Of a stretch of DNA of 64,000 bases, positions 1 through 9,384 are shown piece after piece. Below the pieces are notes generated by a model. That model searched no databases, was not told the origin of the DNA, and saw only the letters and a list, made by a program, of their open reading frames with translations. The DNA is from JABMOV01 sp964344305 (GTDB taxonomy: Bacteria > Fidelibacterota > Marinisomatia > Marinisomatales > JABMOV01): assembly GCA_964344305.1 (NCBI GenBank), contig CAYFMT010000002.1, positions 124,001 through 188,000 of the forward strand. The letters run 5' to 3'. The position numbers were made by a program, and so were the translations under genes. Positions within the stretch are counted from its first letter, which is position 1; every line of letters starts with the position of its first letter.

Positions 1-2728
1 GATCACCTGAAAGATTAAATTGGTATATCTGGGAAATGGCGTGGTTTGGAAATGTTGAGTTTGTAGCAAGGTACTCAATTTTTCCCTGATTTATAATGTC
101 TCCCAGGGATAAATCGTTCCTGGCGAACAGACGCTGATGTAAGGGTTGCAGCAGAAGGAAATCATTAATGATCCAACCAACTCCTGCACTTCCAAACCAA
201 CCCACAGCACCTGCATTTTCTTTTGCGAGCATAAGTCGACCAAGCGCATCAGGATTCGTTACATCACCTGAAAAACATGTCATACTGGTTACAATGGGGT
301 ATTTTCCAGGGTTTTCAATCAGATCCACATCATCCCCGTGCAACAAGGACCGATCAGCCCAGACTGCACCACCGCCATGACCCAGGAAGTTTATATAGGA
401 GACACCACGGTTTAAATAATGTACCAGCGTGTCCGTTGAACCATAAAAGTCTCCACCCTCAGAATACTGGTCAATGTATAAACGCAAAGGAAAGAAGCCC
501 TGATGGATTTCCTGAGGAATAAGCATTTCTGACTGATTTTTAAACGTCTCTTCATAACCACCAATGTTAAGCACTTCCCAATTCCAGTTTCTGTAACTGC
601 TTTCACTGTGCTCCAGCGTTTTGGAGACCATTGTTTCCAGCTCCTGTTTACCAGAGACAGAAAAACGTCCTATGGCAAATTCAGGGATATGATCATCCCC
701 CTGCACCGTAGTATACCAGAAATCAGAAGACACAGCTCCAAATCCAAGTGTTTGTATGCGCATGGATGGAATAAAGTCCTGTCGATAATAGGATGTACCA
801 TGCCATCCCATCCATTTTCCCTGCATCGCCAGCAATACATGAGTCTGGGGTTGATCCCAATTCTGGTAGGTCCAGGAAAAAAATTCTTTAATGGCATAAG
901 GACTCGTAACACCATTTGTAAACCACCGGTAAATATGATCCACATTTACCATAGTGGCATTTCGATATTCCCTAAGGGGTTCGATGGATACAAAAAATGA
1001 GTCAGGAGATACTATGACATAGTCCGATTCAGGGATAGATTGTATATTGGGTAACGGTGACTCCAACCGAATTCGACGGGGAGACCGCAAACGGTCCTCG
1101 GTAAATGCATGGTAGTCCGGCGATTCGCCATCAATATAATCCTGAAGTATGACAGTATAGGCTTCGTCCTGGGTATTCCACGTAATTACAAAATCAGACA
1201 GTTGGGAAACGCCTTCTTTATAAATACGAATATCTGACGATGAAAACCCATCGATTTCGAATTGTGTGGTGGCTGATATATCTCCATTCCGTCTGAAGAT
1301 GATCTCGTCCCTGGATGCCTTGAACAATCGACTGTATTCTATTTCGATCCAGTTCAAGTATACCTGATCGTATGGGTTTGATTCACTGGAGTTTTCCTGA
1401 TTCAAGACTTCCAGCGTATTCAATCCATCAGTGAGAAATTCCTGTGAAATGGAACCCTCAATGGTTTTGGTTTCTTGATTCGCCCAGCTTCCTGAACCTG
1501 CAAGGTGGCTATTGATGAGAAACTGTACGATATGATCCCCGGTGGTGATTCCCTGAAAATTCAATCGAAGCGTGGCCTGGCTTAAATCTGACCCATCCGG
1601 TGTTGGAATAATCAGATCAAATGGTCGAATGGTACCAGCATCTATGGCAGGGTTCATAAAAAAATGATCAAATGTGTCCCATTGTTGATGAAGCCTCATG
1701 GATCCAAGTCTGGTAAAGAATTCATCTTTTTCAATATGTAATTGTGTCCTGTAAGTAGCTGGTTGGTGCGTATCATTCAATGGGAGGTCTGGATAGGCAC
1801 TTTCCTCTATATATCTTAAACCTGGATTCCCACCCCACGTTAACCAGTACATATTGTCATTCGTATAAAAATTATTCCTGTAATCGACACCGTCTGGTGG
1901 GGGTGCTGGAAATCCCTGGAAGATAATATTATCACCCTGGTCAAACGAGCCATCAAACTCTCCAATAACGGTGATGAACTGCTCATCATCTCCATGCCAG
2001 AGCTGGAATGTTCTAGGGTCAAGATTGGAAAGGGATATACTATCAGCAAGATCATCATATGTAATGGTATACCAGCCAGATGTATCCACCAAAACTCTAA
2101 TAAGGTTTTCTGAATACTGATATGCTGGCACGTCATGAGTGGTGATCAATCGGGTGGATGCAGCCTGCACAGGAATATCTCTAAAACTTTTATGGGATAA
2201 AAACCCTGTTGAGCGAGTGCTTTGAGGCGTATTCCATGTAAGATGAATCGTTAATTGCCGAAATAGCGAAAACGTGTCATTTATTCTGACAATGGGATGT
2301 ACAGTAATGACAATAGATGTATTTCCTCGAATGGTTGGACCAGCTGCCATTATTACAGTCTGATCAGGAACAATATTCTCATCAACTAAGAATTCTATTT
2401 CTTCAGACAATCCCTTGGACTTTTCCATTGTTGATGAATTGGGGTCAAACTCAATATTCGCGTCTACATTATTCTCGAACCAGTTCAAATTCGTACTGTG
2501 TGGAAGACCAACTATAATTTCATTTGAGAATGGAATTCCATTTTCCTTTATTTTTAATGCTGGAATTGATTTGAATTGACCGGCGTCATCTATAGAAGCA
2601 GATTCCAGTTCAAACTCGATGACCATGCTTGTGGAGGTATGAGAAACTATCCTGAATGGATTTCCATAAATCAAGCTGGTTGCAAGGATCAACAGATAGG
2701 AAATATGAATATAATTCTTATAGAGCAC
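1..2728 (-). CDS. C25 (gingipain/PorU-type) secreted cysteine peptidase, 3' end cut by window edge
   Basis: One open frame runs from a GTG at 2728 to the left edge without a stop, giving at least 909 residues; the C-terminus is outside the window. Residues 1-22 look like a signal peptide (basic start, hydrophobic core, ...TSLIYG then NPF). A segment near residues 210-300 (VDTSGWYTITYDDL and FYTNDNMYWLTW) resembles the N-terminal domains of PorU and related C25 proteins. The catalytic pair is visible: His784 in NFLGHGGGAVWAD and Cys818 in VTSMTCFSGD. The 34-residue spacing is as expected for family C25. Such proteins are exported; in type IX secretion they either are cargo or (PorU) act as the sortase that removes cargo C-terminal signals. 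Which of these applies cannot be told without the C-terminus. The GTG overlaps the menE stop by 11 bp, so it is probably co-transcribed with the men genes, with no obvious functional link. Confidence 0.85.
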   Translation of the reverse strand, partial: MLYKNYIHISYLLILATSLIYGNPFRIVSHTSTSMVIEFELESASIDDAGQFKSIPALKIKENGIPFSNEIIVGLPHSTNLNWFENNVDANIEFDPNSSTMEKSKGLSEEIEFLVDENIVPDQTVIMAAGPTIRGNTSIVITVHPIVRINDTFSLFRQLTIHLTWNTPQSTRSTGFLSHKSFRDIPVQAASTRLITTHDVPAYQYSENLIRVLVDTSGWYTITYDDLADSISLSNLDPRTFQLWHGDDEQFITVIGEFDGSFDQGDNIIFQGFPAPPPDGVDYRNNFYTNDNMYWLTWGGNPGLRYIEESAYPDLPLNDTHQPATYRTQLHIEKDEFFTRLGSMRLHQQWDTFDHFFMNPAIDAGTIRPFDLIIPTPDGSDLSQATLRLNFQGITTGDHIVQFLINSHLAGSGSWANQETKTIEGSISQEFLTDGLNTLEVLNQENSSESNPYDQVYLNWIEIEYSRLFKASRDEIIFRRNGDISATTQFEIDGFSSSDIRIYKEGVSQLSDFVITWNTQDEAYTVILQDYIDGESPDYHAFTEDRLRSPRRIRLESPLPNIQSIPESDYVIVSPDSFFVSIEPLREYRNATMVNVDHIYRWFTNGVTSPYAIKEFFSWTYQNWDQPQTHVLLAMQGKWMGWHGTSYYRQDFIPSMRIQTLGFGAVSSDFWYTTVQGDDHIPEFAIGRFSVSGKQELETMVSKTLEHSESSYRNWNWEVLNIGGYEETFKNQSEMLIPQEIHQGFFPLRLYIDQYSEGGDFYGSTDTLVHYLNRGVSYINFLGHGGGAVWADRSLLHGDDVDLIENPGKYPIVTSMTCFSGDVTNPDALGRLMLAKENAGAVGWFGSAGVGWIINDFLLLQPLHQRLFARNDLSLGDIINQGKIEYLATNSTFPNHAISQIYQFNLSGD

Positions 2729-3782
2729 CGGATTTTCTGATAGTTTTTACGCGATTGATTTTTCCGGTTCGTGTTCTTTCAAAACTGGATAAAACAATGA
2801 TGTCCCTGGGCTTTTCGTATGGATGAAAACCGTCAAAAAGCCAATCACGATCAAAAATGATTTTTTCCCTATTCTCAACGAATAAAACCACTTTTTCCCC
2901 CAGGGATGAGTCTGGCACACCACCAACAAAGTATGGATGCGTCCCAATCCGGGATTCCAATTTTCTTTCAATTGTTTCAGGATGCACCTTTATACCACCT
3001 GAGTTAATGATATTGTCAATTCTCCCCAACCATCGAAATCTATCGGGTGGTTTCATCTCAACCATATCATGTGTATGCAAAGGGGATTTAATTGCCCACG
3101 CTGCATCAATCATAAGACAGCTTTTCCTATCAATCCCTACTGATACACCTGGGACGGTCTGAAACCATTCTGATCGAAAAGGACCATTCACCCCTCTCAC
3201 AGCAACATGAGTTAGAGTTTCTGTCATACCAAATGTTTCGTATACCTGACATGTGGTATCCTGAAGTGATTCTTCCAGGGATGACTGTAACCTTGCCCCT
3301 CCCAGAATCAATGTTCGAATTCTAGTCAGGTCGTCAGGTTTCTCCTGCAACAAACGTTGGACCTGATAGGGAACCATGGCTGCAAAATCGATCTGGGCAT
3401 CAACGGGCAAAACCGGAAGCCCATCCGGTTTAGTGAGAAGCAAGTTCCACTGATTTTCAAACGCACGGATGATCATCATTTTACCTGCTATCGTAGTTGG
3501 TGACAGGCATAGAAGAGCATTCGCCCCAGCATGTAAGCCGAACTTCCTGGCCGTCATTTCCGCAGATTGTTTGCACTTCCACTTTTCCACGTTGAATGAT
3601 TTCGGTTTTCCTGTTGAGCCTGAAGATTGAACCTGAATTGAATTCTCATCATTCAACCATTCATCAATAAACCGAAACACATCTTTTTTCCATGCTTCCT
3701 CACTAGATCTCAAAATACTTTTAGCATGCTGTTTAAGCTGGGTAGGTGTGAATGATTTTCTCTGGATGGTATATTTTTTCAA
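2718..3782 (-). CDS. menE: o-succinylbenzoate-CoA ligase MenE
   Basis: This is a 354-residue ANL-superfamily acyl-CoA synthetase. It adenylates o-succinylbenzoate and converts it to the CoA thioester, the step before MenB in menaquinone synthesis. The P-loop-like motif QSSGSTGKPKSF lies near residues 53-64, the A5 motif YETFGMTE near 190, and the C-terminal lid ends in TGKINRVKT with the catalytic Lys. It is shorter than most MenE proteins (about 450-490), with a trimmed N-terminal half, but the core motifs are intact. The start is a TTG at 3782 that overlaps the menC stop (TTGA), with AAGG a few bases upstream; there is no in-frame ATG before the P-loop. It is the last recognised men gene in the cluster. 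Confidence 0.93.
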   Translation of the reverse strand: MKKYTIQRKSFTPTQLKQHAKSILRSSEEAWKKDVFRFIDEWLNDENSIQVQSSGSTGKPKSFNVEKWKCKQSAEMTARKFGLHAGANALLCLSPTTIAGKMMIIRAFENQWNLLLTKPDGLPVLPVDAQIDFAAMVPYQVQRLLQEKPDDLTRIRTLILGGARLQSSLEESLQDTTCQVYETFGMTETLTHVAVRGVNGPFRSEWFQTVPGVSVGIDRKSCLMIDAAWAIKSPLHTHDMVEMKPPDRFRWLGRIDNIINSGGIKVHPETIERKLESRIGTHPYFVGGVPDSSLGEKVVLFVENREKIIFDRDWLFDGFHPYEKPRDIIVLSSFERTRTGKINRVKTIRKSGAL

Positions 3783-4810
3783 TATGGGACCTTACCCCAG
3801 GTTTTTGTTGGGTCAGACTGCATTAGCCCATCTTGAATAGAAAGTGGTGATGAAATATTATTTGTATATAGATGTCCAGTACCCAGACCCTGTGTCATAT
3901 CTGAATTCAATGAGGCTGTCCACTGTGCTATGGCATTTAAACCAATATTTGATTCGAGGGCTGATGTTATCCACCAACCGATGTTATGTTCTGAAGCGAG
4001 CTGAATCCATTCCTGAGTTTTCGTAAACCCGCCTAAAAGCGAAGGTTTCAGAATGATATAGTCAGGTTGGATTTCGTTTAACAATTTTACTTTTTCAGGA
4101 AGCCCATGTATACCAATCAACTCTTCATCCAGTGCAATTGGAATTGGTGAATCCTGACATAACCTACTCATTCCCTGCCAATCGCCTGATGGTAAGGGTT
4201 GCTCTATGGAATGAATGCTGAATTGTTGCAGAGTAATTATGTTTGTCAGTGCAGTATCTCGTGAAAAAGCACCATTCGCATCCAGGCGAATTTCGATTTC
4301 CTCACCATATATTGATCGGATATATTCCAGTAAAGCACATTCGTCCAAAAAGTCTATGGCACCGATTTTTATTTTTATTACATCAAAACCTGACTGAATT
4401 TTATCGTCAATCTGGTTTTTCATGTTTTCAACAGACCCCATCCAAATTAATCCGTTAATGGGAATTCCGGTTTTGCCATCTGTAAACATGTTTTTAAATA
4501 ATAGCTTTTTCCCACCTGTATTGATATCCAACAATGCCATTTCTACTGCAAATCCAATTGATGGATACTGGATGAAATCAGTTTCATCAATACCACTGGA
4601 GTTAATCAGATTACAGGTTTTATTCAACGCAGATTCTATCTCCGATAAATTGTCTAAGCTCAATCCCGGTAAGGGAGCACATTCTCCTGATCCAATGATA
4701 CCATCCTTCTCAATAAATAGAAACCATACATCCCGGTTGTTCAATACACCTCGAGAAGTACCTGCAGGCTGTTTAAAATGCAGGGTATACCGTTTCCATG
4801 ATGCATTCAT
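3779..4810 (-). CDS. menC: o-succinylbenzoate synthase MenC
   Basis: This 343-residue enolase-superfamily enzyme dehydrates SHCHC to o-succinylbenzoate. The expected active-site pattern is visible: KIKIG (catalytic Lys of the KxK pair), RLDANGAF (first metal Asp), IEQPLP (metal Glu), ALDEEL (metal Asp) and ILKPSLLGG (second catalytic Lys). Length is normal for the family. It starts 3 bases after the menA stop and overlaps the menE start by 4 bp, so it is translated within the same operon. Enolase-superfamily relatives can be dipeptide epimerases, but the men context makes MenC the clear choice. Confidence 0.95.
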   Translation of the reverse strand: MNASWKRYTLHFKQPAGTSRGVLNNRDVWFLFIEKDGIIGSGECAPLPGLSLDNLSEIESALNKTCNLINSSGIDETDFIQYPSIGFAVEMALLDINTGGKKLLFKNMFTDGKTGIPINGLIWMGSVENMKNQIDDKIQSGFDVIKIKIGAIDFLDECALLEYIRSIYGEEIEIRLDANGAFSRDTALTNIITLQQFSIHSIEQPLPSGDWQGMSRLCQDSPIPIALDEELIGIHGLPEKVKLLNEIQPDYIILKPSLLGGFTKTQEWIQLASEHNIGWWITSALESNIGLNAIAQWTASLNSDMTQGLGTGHLYTNNISSPLSIQDGLMQSDPTKTWGKVPY

Positions 4811-4813
4811 GAA

Positions 4814-5710
4814 TCAGAGTCTCAGACCAATCCAATAAAGTATGCTTAGTGCAAATGTGCTTAATGACAGGAGTTTTAAATGTGGATCCAATGTGGCGTT
4901 ATCCCGTGTCAGTTTAATCCGAATTGCCTGATAAATAATAAAAGGGTAAATCAACATGAAGAGGAATCGAAAGGGAGACAGAATATAGAAGTCTGTGAAT
5001 AGTATTATCGATACTACCGACATTCCCATAATGATCAGATGGTACAGGCGTGCATTGGTGTCGCCAAGCTTTACAGCCAGTGTCAACTTGCCATGCAATT
5101 CATCCTGTTCCCGGTCTCGCATGTTGTTGATATTCAGGACACCTGTGCTTAATAATCCAATGGATACAGCTGGTAGCAACATTTTTATATCATATGTATT
5201 TGTGTGTAGAAAATAAACACCTGTTACGCCAACAAGTCCGAAAAACAGGAAGACAAAAAAATCACCAAAACCGACATACCCATATGGGTTATTACCCACG
5301 GTGTATTTCAGCGATGCGGCTATTGCACCAAGTCCCAAAGCCGCAAGTATCACTCCTGAACCAGAGTAGTGTCCAACGACTCCCTTGATAATGAGCCAAA
5401 CGCCAAAAATGGATGACAGTCCCGTGAAAATCAACATCATTGTGATCATTTGGTTTTTTGTAACCAACCCCTGTTGCATCACACGATCTGGACCAATTCT
5501 GGAACTGTTATCCACGCCATGATGAAAATCGCCAAAATCGTTGGCAAGGTTTGCTAAAATCTGTAGAGACAGGGTTGTAAGCAATGCCAGGATGAATATT
5601 TCAATACGGAAATACCCATAGTAATCAGCGAGAGCACTCCCCATAATGATGCATGAAAATGCCAGAGGAAGTGTTCGAAGCCTAAAGGCGGAAATCCACG
5701 TTTTTATCAT
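4814..5710 (-). CDS. menA: 1,4-dihydroxy-2-naphthoate polyprenyltransferase MenA
   Basis: This is a 298-residue UbiA-family integral membrane prenyltransferase with about eight or nine hydrophobic segments. It joins the polyprenyl tail to DHNA, giving demethylmenaquinone. The first Asp-rich motif is NLANDFGDFHHGVD near residue 75, followed by GPDRVMQQG; the second is NNMRDREQDELHGKLT near residue 195. Both bind Mg-diphosphate. It overlaps the menB stop by 4 bp (ATGA). The methylation step that follows (UbiE/MenG) is not encoded in this window. Confidence 0.95.
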   Translation of the reverse strand: MIKTWISAFRLRTLPLAFSCIIMGSALADYYGYFRIEIFILALLTTLSLQILANLANDFGDFHHGVDNSSRIGPDRVMQQGLVTKNQMITMMLIFTGLSSIFGVWLIIKGVVGHYSGSGVILAALGLGAIAASLKYTVGNNPYGYVGFGDFFVFLFFGLVGVTGVYFLHTNTYDIKMLLPAVSIGLLSTGVLNINNMRDREQDELHGKLTLAVKLGDTNARLYHLIIMGMSVVSIILFTDFYILSPFRFLFMLIYPFIIYQAIRIKLTRDNATLDPHLKLLSLSTFALSILYWIGLRL

Positions 5711-6531
5711 GGAAACTTTGGATACTTCTTAAAGTCCGGATCCCTTTTTTCAAGAAATGCATTTTTTCCTTCTTTTGCTTCATCACTTAAGTAATATAAC
5801 AATGTTGCATTCCCTGCCAGCTCCTGGAGACCTGCCTGCCCATCCAATTCTGCATTAAAGGCTGATTTTAACATACGCAATGCCAATGGAGATCGTTTCT
5901 GGATTTTCTTACACCATTCAATGGTAGTTTTTTCCAGGTCGTCAAGGGGGACAACTTTATTGACCAGCCCCATTTCCAAGGCATCTTTGGCATCATACTG
6001 ATCACATAGATACCAGATTTCTCTGGCTTTTTTTTGTCCGACAATTCTGGCCAGATATGAAGCACCAAACCCTCCGTCGAATGACCCAACTTTTGGACCA
6101 GTTTGTCCGAAACGCGCATTTTCTGCTGCTATCGTCAGATCACAGACAACGTGAAGTACATGTCCACCGCCTATGCTCCAACCTGCTACCATGGCAATCA
6201 CAGGCTTTGGGATGGATCGAATCAATTTTTGCAGATCAAGGACATTCAACCTCGGGACTTCATCCGTGCCAACATAGCCGCCGTGACCTCTGACACTTTG
6301 ATCACCACCACTGCAAAATGCTTTGCCACCTTCACCCGTAATGATCACCACATCAACTTCACTGCTTTCACGACAATATTCCATGGCATCAATCATTTCC
6401 TTTACGGTTAAAGGAGTAAATGCATTGTGAACTTGCGGACGATTGATACTAATTCTGGCAATCCCCTTGTGGAATCCGAACAATATTTCTTCATATTTCC
6501 TGATGGTTTTCCACGCTACGTGTGACTTCAT
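5707..6531 (-). CDS. menB: 1,4-dihydroxy-2-naphthoyl-CoA synthase MenB
   Basis: This 274-residue crotonase-fold enzyme closes the second ring, turning o-succinylbenzoyl-CoA into DHNA-CoA. Family-specific stretches are present: CSGGDQSVRGHGGYVG, GWSIGGGHVLHVVCDLTIAA and QTGPKVGSFDGG. The Gly-rich SIGGG stretch matches bicarbonate-dependent (type I) MenB enzymes; that is known from the family and not tested here. The start codon sits immediately after the menD stop (TAATATG), and the end overlaps menA. Confidence 0.97.
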   Translation of the reverse strand: MKSHVAWKTIRKYEEILFGFHKGIARISINRPQVHNAFTPLTVKEMIDAMEYCRESSEVDVVIITGEGGKAFCSGGDQSVRGHGGYVGTDEVPRLNVLDLQKLIRSIPKPVIAMVAGWSIGGGHVLHVVCDLTIAAENARFGQTGPKVGSFDGGFGASYLARIVGQKKAREIWYLCDQYDAKDALEMGLVNKVVPLDDLEKTTIEWCKKIQKRSPLALRMLKSAFNAELDGQAGLQELAGNATLLYYLSDEAKEGKNAFLEKRDPDFKKYPKFP

Positions 6532-6532
6532 A

Positions 6533-8185
6533 TTATCTCTCTTTTATTCTATGTAATGCTTCCAAATTCTTATTTGTGTCTGTAAATACTTCCATGATTT
6601 TTGATGGTCCCTTTCGAGAAAAAAATGGTTCGATTCTTTCCATCAAATCCGACTCATCTTTAATAAGGATATAGTCCAAATTAAAATCTTTTGCTGTGTT
6701 TTTAGCCGTGAGTTCCTGTTTCGTTATAAGAAACTCATTGCATTCAGGGAGCAGGGATGGGCCATCGATTAAACCAAAAATCCCTCCACCATTGTTATTA
6801 TATATTATTACCCTGAGATTTTCAGGAATCTGTGAATGCCAGAAGGCATTTCGATCATAGAAAAAGGACATATCGCCTATCAGTATTACATGAAGTTGAT
6901 CACTATAGAGCGCATGTCCCATGGCTGTGCTCATCACACCATCAATTCCAGATGTACCTCTGTTGGAGAAAACCGTTATGTCTTTTTTGACTCCAACCAT
7001 GTTTACCCATCGGACTGGCATGCTGTTTCCTATATGAAATACAGTTGTTTCTGGTAAATGGTCTATGATGGTTTTTGTCAATGAGATTTCATTGAAATCT
7101 GTCATGGCGCGGGCAATTTGTTTTTCAGCATCTTTAATACAGAGTTCCCAGTCTGCTCTATAGTTAATTTTCTCCAGGATCCTTTCATCGACCAATTGCT
7201 CAATAACATCTTCTGGGGATCCATATATCTTGTCCGTAATGGATTGAAAAACATCAGCAGGATTTCCTGCTTCCTGTACATGCCAATGATTTGGGATATT
7301 CCATTTTCGTATACACGTTTTCATCGTCTTTGATACAATTGATTCTCCCATTGTCACCAATAAATCCGGTGTAAGCCTGGTTGAAGAATCATCGTCGATC
7401 ATTCCAAAAATAATATCATGGTAATCAATTATCCCCGGGATATGCTGAAGGTTGCTATGGCACTCTGCAATAATGGCAACATTCCTATTTGCGGCCAGTT
7501 TTTTCACGCGTTTTTTCAATTTTTTATTTGGATCTAATTGACCTATCACGATGAGTATTTTTTGAAAATCTGCCATATCAGGCAGGATCACAGGATGGAT
7601 GGATTTTTCAGAATGCGGCTGAATATCCGGCAGATTTTGGGCTGATGTCTCCCCAATATCCTGGTAAAAAGGTTCCTCGATTGGTACATTAATATGAACC
7701 GGACCCTTAAGGGGTTGACTTGCAATCCTTATGATACTGGCTATTTCATGTGCAATGGATTCATGATGATAATCCAAAGCAGATCCAACCGGCATATTGA
7801 TAAATGATTTAACATGGGATCCGTATAGGTTTTCCTGGTGTATGGTCTGTCCATCTCCCTGGTCAATCCATTCCGAAGGTCTGTCCGCTGTCATGACAAT
7901 TAGTGGTATATGCTGGTAATAGGATTCAACCACTGCTGGATACAGGTTTACCGCAGCGGTTCCTGAAGTACAAACAAGCGCGACAGGTTCGCCTGAACTT
8001 TGTGCAAGTCCCATCCCAATGTATCCTGCACTTCTTTCATCTGGAACAACAGTTGTTTTTATTCTCGAATTTCGTGCAAACGCTACGGTCAATGGCGCGG
8101 ATCTGGACCCTGGTGAGAGGACGGCATGCTTGATTCCCAGCTGACTGCATATTTCAGTCATCATATGTATATCATGGTATTTCAT
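6533..8185 (-). CDS. menD: SEPHCHC synthase MenD
   Basis: This 550-residue thiamine-diphosphate enzyme adds 2-oxoglutarate-derived succinyl semialdehyde to isochorismate, giving SEPHCHC. The N-terminal motif VLSPGSRSAPL is diagnostic for MenD. It is followed by the Pyr domain with CTSGTAAVNLYPAVVE and a C-terminal PP domain with the ThDP/Mg motif ILIGDMSFFYDRNAF and NNNGGGIFG. The length is typical (about 550-580). The gene lies between menF and menB; the gap to menF is 23 bp. Confidence 0.97.
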   Translation of the reverse strand: MKYHDIHMMTEICSQLGIKHAVLSPGSRSAPLTVAFARNSRIKTTVVPDERSAGYIGMGLAQSSGEPVALVCTSGTAAVNLYPAVVESYYQHIPLIVMTADRPSEWIDQGDGQTIHQENLYGSHVKSFINMPVGSALDYHHESIAHEIASIIRIASQPLKGPVHINVPIEEPFYQDIGETSAQNLPDIQPHSEKSIHPVILPDMADFQKILIVIGQLDPNKKLKKRVKKLAANRNVAIIAECHSNLQHIPGIIDYHDIIFGMIDDDSSTRLTPDLLVTMGESIVSKTMKTCIRKWNIPNHWHVQEAGNPADVFQSITDKIYGSPEDVIEQLVDERILEKINYRADWELCIKDAEKQIARAMTDFNEISLTKTIIDHLPETTVFHIGNSMPVRWVNMVGVKKDITVFSNRGTSGIDGVMSTAMGHALYSDQLHVILIGDMSFFYDRNAFWHSQIPENLRVIIYNNNGGGIFGLIDGPSLLPECNEFLITKQELTAKNTAKDFNLDYILIKDESDLMERIEPFFSRKGPSKIMEVFTDTNKNLEALHRIKER

Positions 8186-8208
8186 TGGAAATAAATACTA
8201 TTTAAATG

Positions 8209-9384
8209 TTATTCCTGGAGCATTTGAAACAGCGTATCACATTTTAATTCTGTTTCAATCCATTCCTTTTCCGGATCAGAATCGTAGGTAATGCCATTGC
8301 CAGCATAGATGACGGCTTCTGCCTCCCCAAGCTGCATGGTCCGCAAATTCACATTCAAACTGGTGGTACCGTGGACATTAACGGGACCTAAAAAGCCACA
8401 GTACAGCTGTCGAGAAAATGATTCCTCATTTATTATGAATTCCAGAGATGGTTTTTTTGGCATACCGCAAACAGCTGATGTTGGATGGAGTAACTTCATC
8501 ATTTTAGTCCCAAGATCATCCACCTCGATGGAATTCATATCCACATAATAGTGGGTTTTCAAATGCATCACATTCCCTGCAATGGTTGTCTGTGGACCTG
8601 TTTCGATAAATTCCCGGAGTCTTACTTTTTTAAACTGGTTGATAATAAATCGGCTGACCATTGCCTGTTCCTGAATCTCTTTTTGGGTCCAAAGTGCCGT
8701 TGCTGGATTTTTTGATTCATTTACTGGTTGTGTCCCGGCCAGGGCAATGGTTTGAAACTGGTTATGTTTATCTATTTCCAGCAGTATTTCCGGACTGGCG
8801 CCTATCCATGTACCGAAAACCGGGTGGGAAACACATGAAATAAATGCATCCGGGTAGGTATTGATGAGGGTTCGGAAAAATGATCCAATTGTAAAAGATT
8901 CATTTAGTTGAACATTTTTAGTCCTGGCGCAAACGACCTTGTCAAACCGTTTCTCAAAGATGGCGTGAATACTGTCCTGGACCAACTCAAGGAACCTCCC
9001 CTGTTGTCCTGATATTGATGATGGTATTTCTTCATGGACATACCAGTCATTTCTGGAATCATTCAAAAAAGGTTCTATGAGGGAACAGAAATCAGGCTCA
9101 TCATGAATATTAATTTCACCAAACAACGGTAATGTAATCTGATAATCCGCTGGGATAAACCAGGATCCATCATCATCAATATGGTGGAAAGGATGTAGGA
9201 TAAAACCAGGGGAGGATGATTCAAGCTCCACCTGTATTGGATCTTTTGAGACAGGCCCAATAATCCCATGCATGATCGATTCAGATGGATGTCTCCAGAA
9301 TGCACATCCTAGACCTTTTTCCACAGCAGCAGAATTGGTAGCCGAGATCAATTGATGTAAACGAACTGGTGCGGAATTACCCAT
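8209..9384 (-). CDS. menF: Isochorismate synthase MenF
   Basis: This 391-residue chorismate-binding (ADCS/MST family) enzyme converts chorismate to isochorismate, the committed step to menaquinone. The C-terminal half carries the family hallmarks: KVVCARTKNV, IGASPEILLEI, TIALAGTQPV, HLKTHYYVD, LHPTSAVCGMPK, FSRQLYCGFLGPVN and YAGNGITYDSDPEKEW. The same fold serves siderophore and salicylate pathways, but the position beside menD fixes the role. It overlaps the preceding thioesterase gene by 8 bp. Confidence 0.94.
   Translation of the reverse strand: MGNSAPVRLHQLISATNSAAVEKGLGCAFWRHPSESIMHGIIGPVSKDPIQVELESSSPGFILHPFHHIDDDGSWFIPADYQITLPLFGEINIHDEPDFCSLIEPFLNDSRNDWYVHEEIPSSISGQQGRFLELVQDSIHAIFEKRFDKVVCARTKNVQLNESFTIGSFFRTLINTYPDAFISCVSHPVFGTWIGASPEILLEIDKHNQFQTIALAGTQPVNESKNPATALWTQKEIQEQAMVSRFIINQFKKVRLREFIETGPQTTIAGNVMHLKTHYYVDMNSIEVDDLGTKMMKLLHPTSAVCGMPKKPSLEFIINEESFSRQLYCGFLGPVNVHGTTSLNVNLRTMQLGEAEAVIYAGNGITYDSDPEKEWIETELKCDTLFQMLQE

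Noticed and set aside
1..2700. Apparent long gene-free stretch at the left end with only short open frames
   Set aside because: The minus strand has one continuous frame from GTG 2728 to the edge; it seems empty only because its stop lies outside the window.
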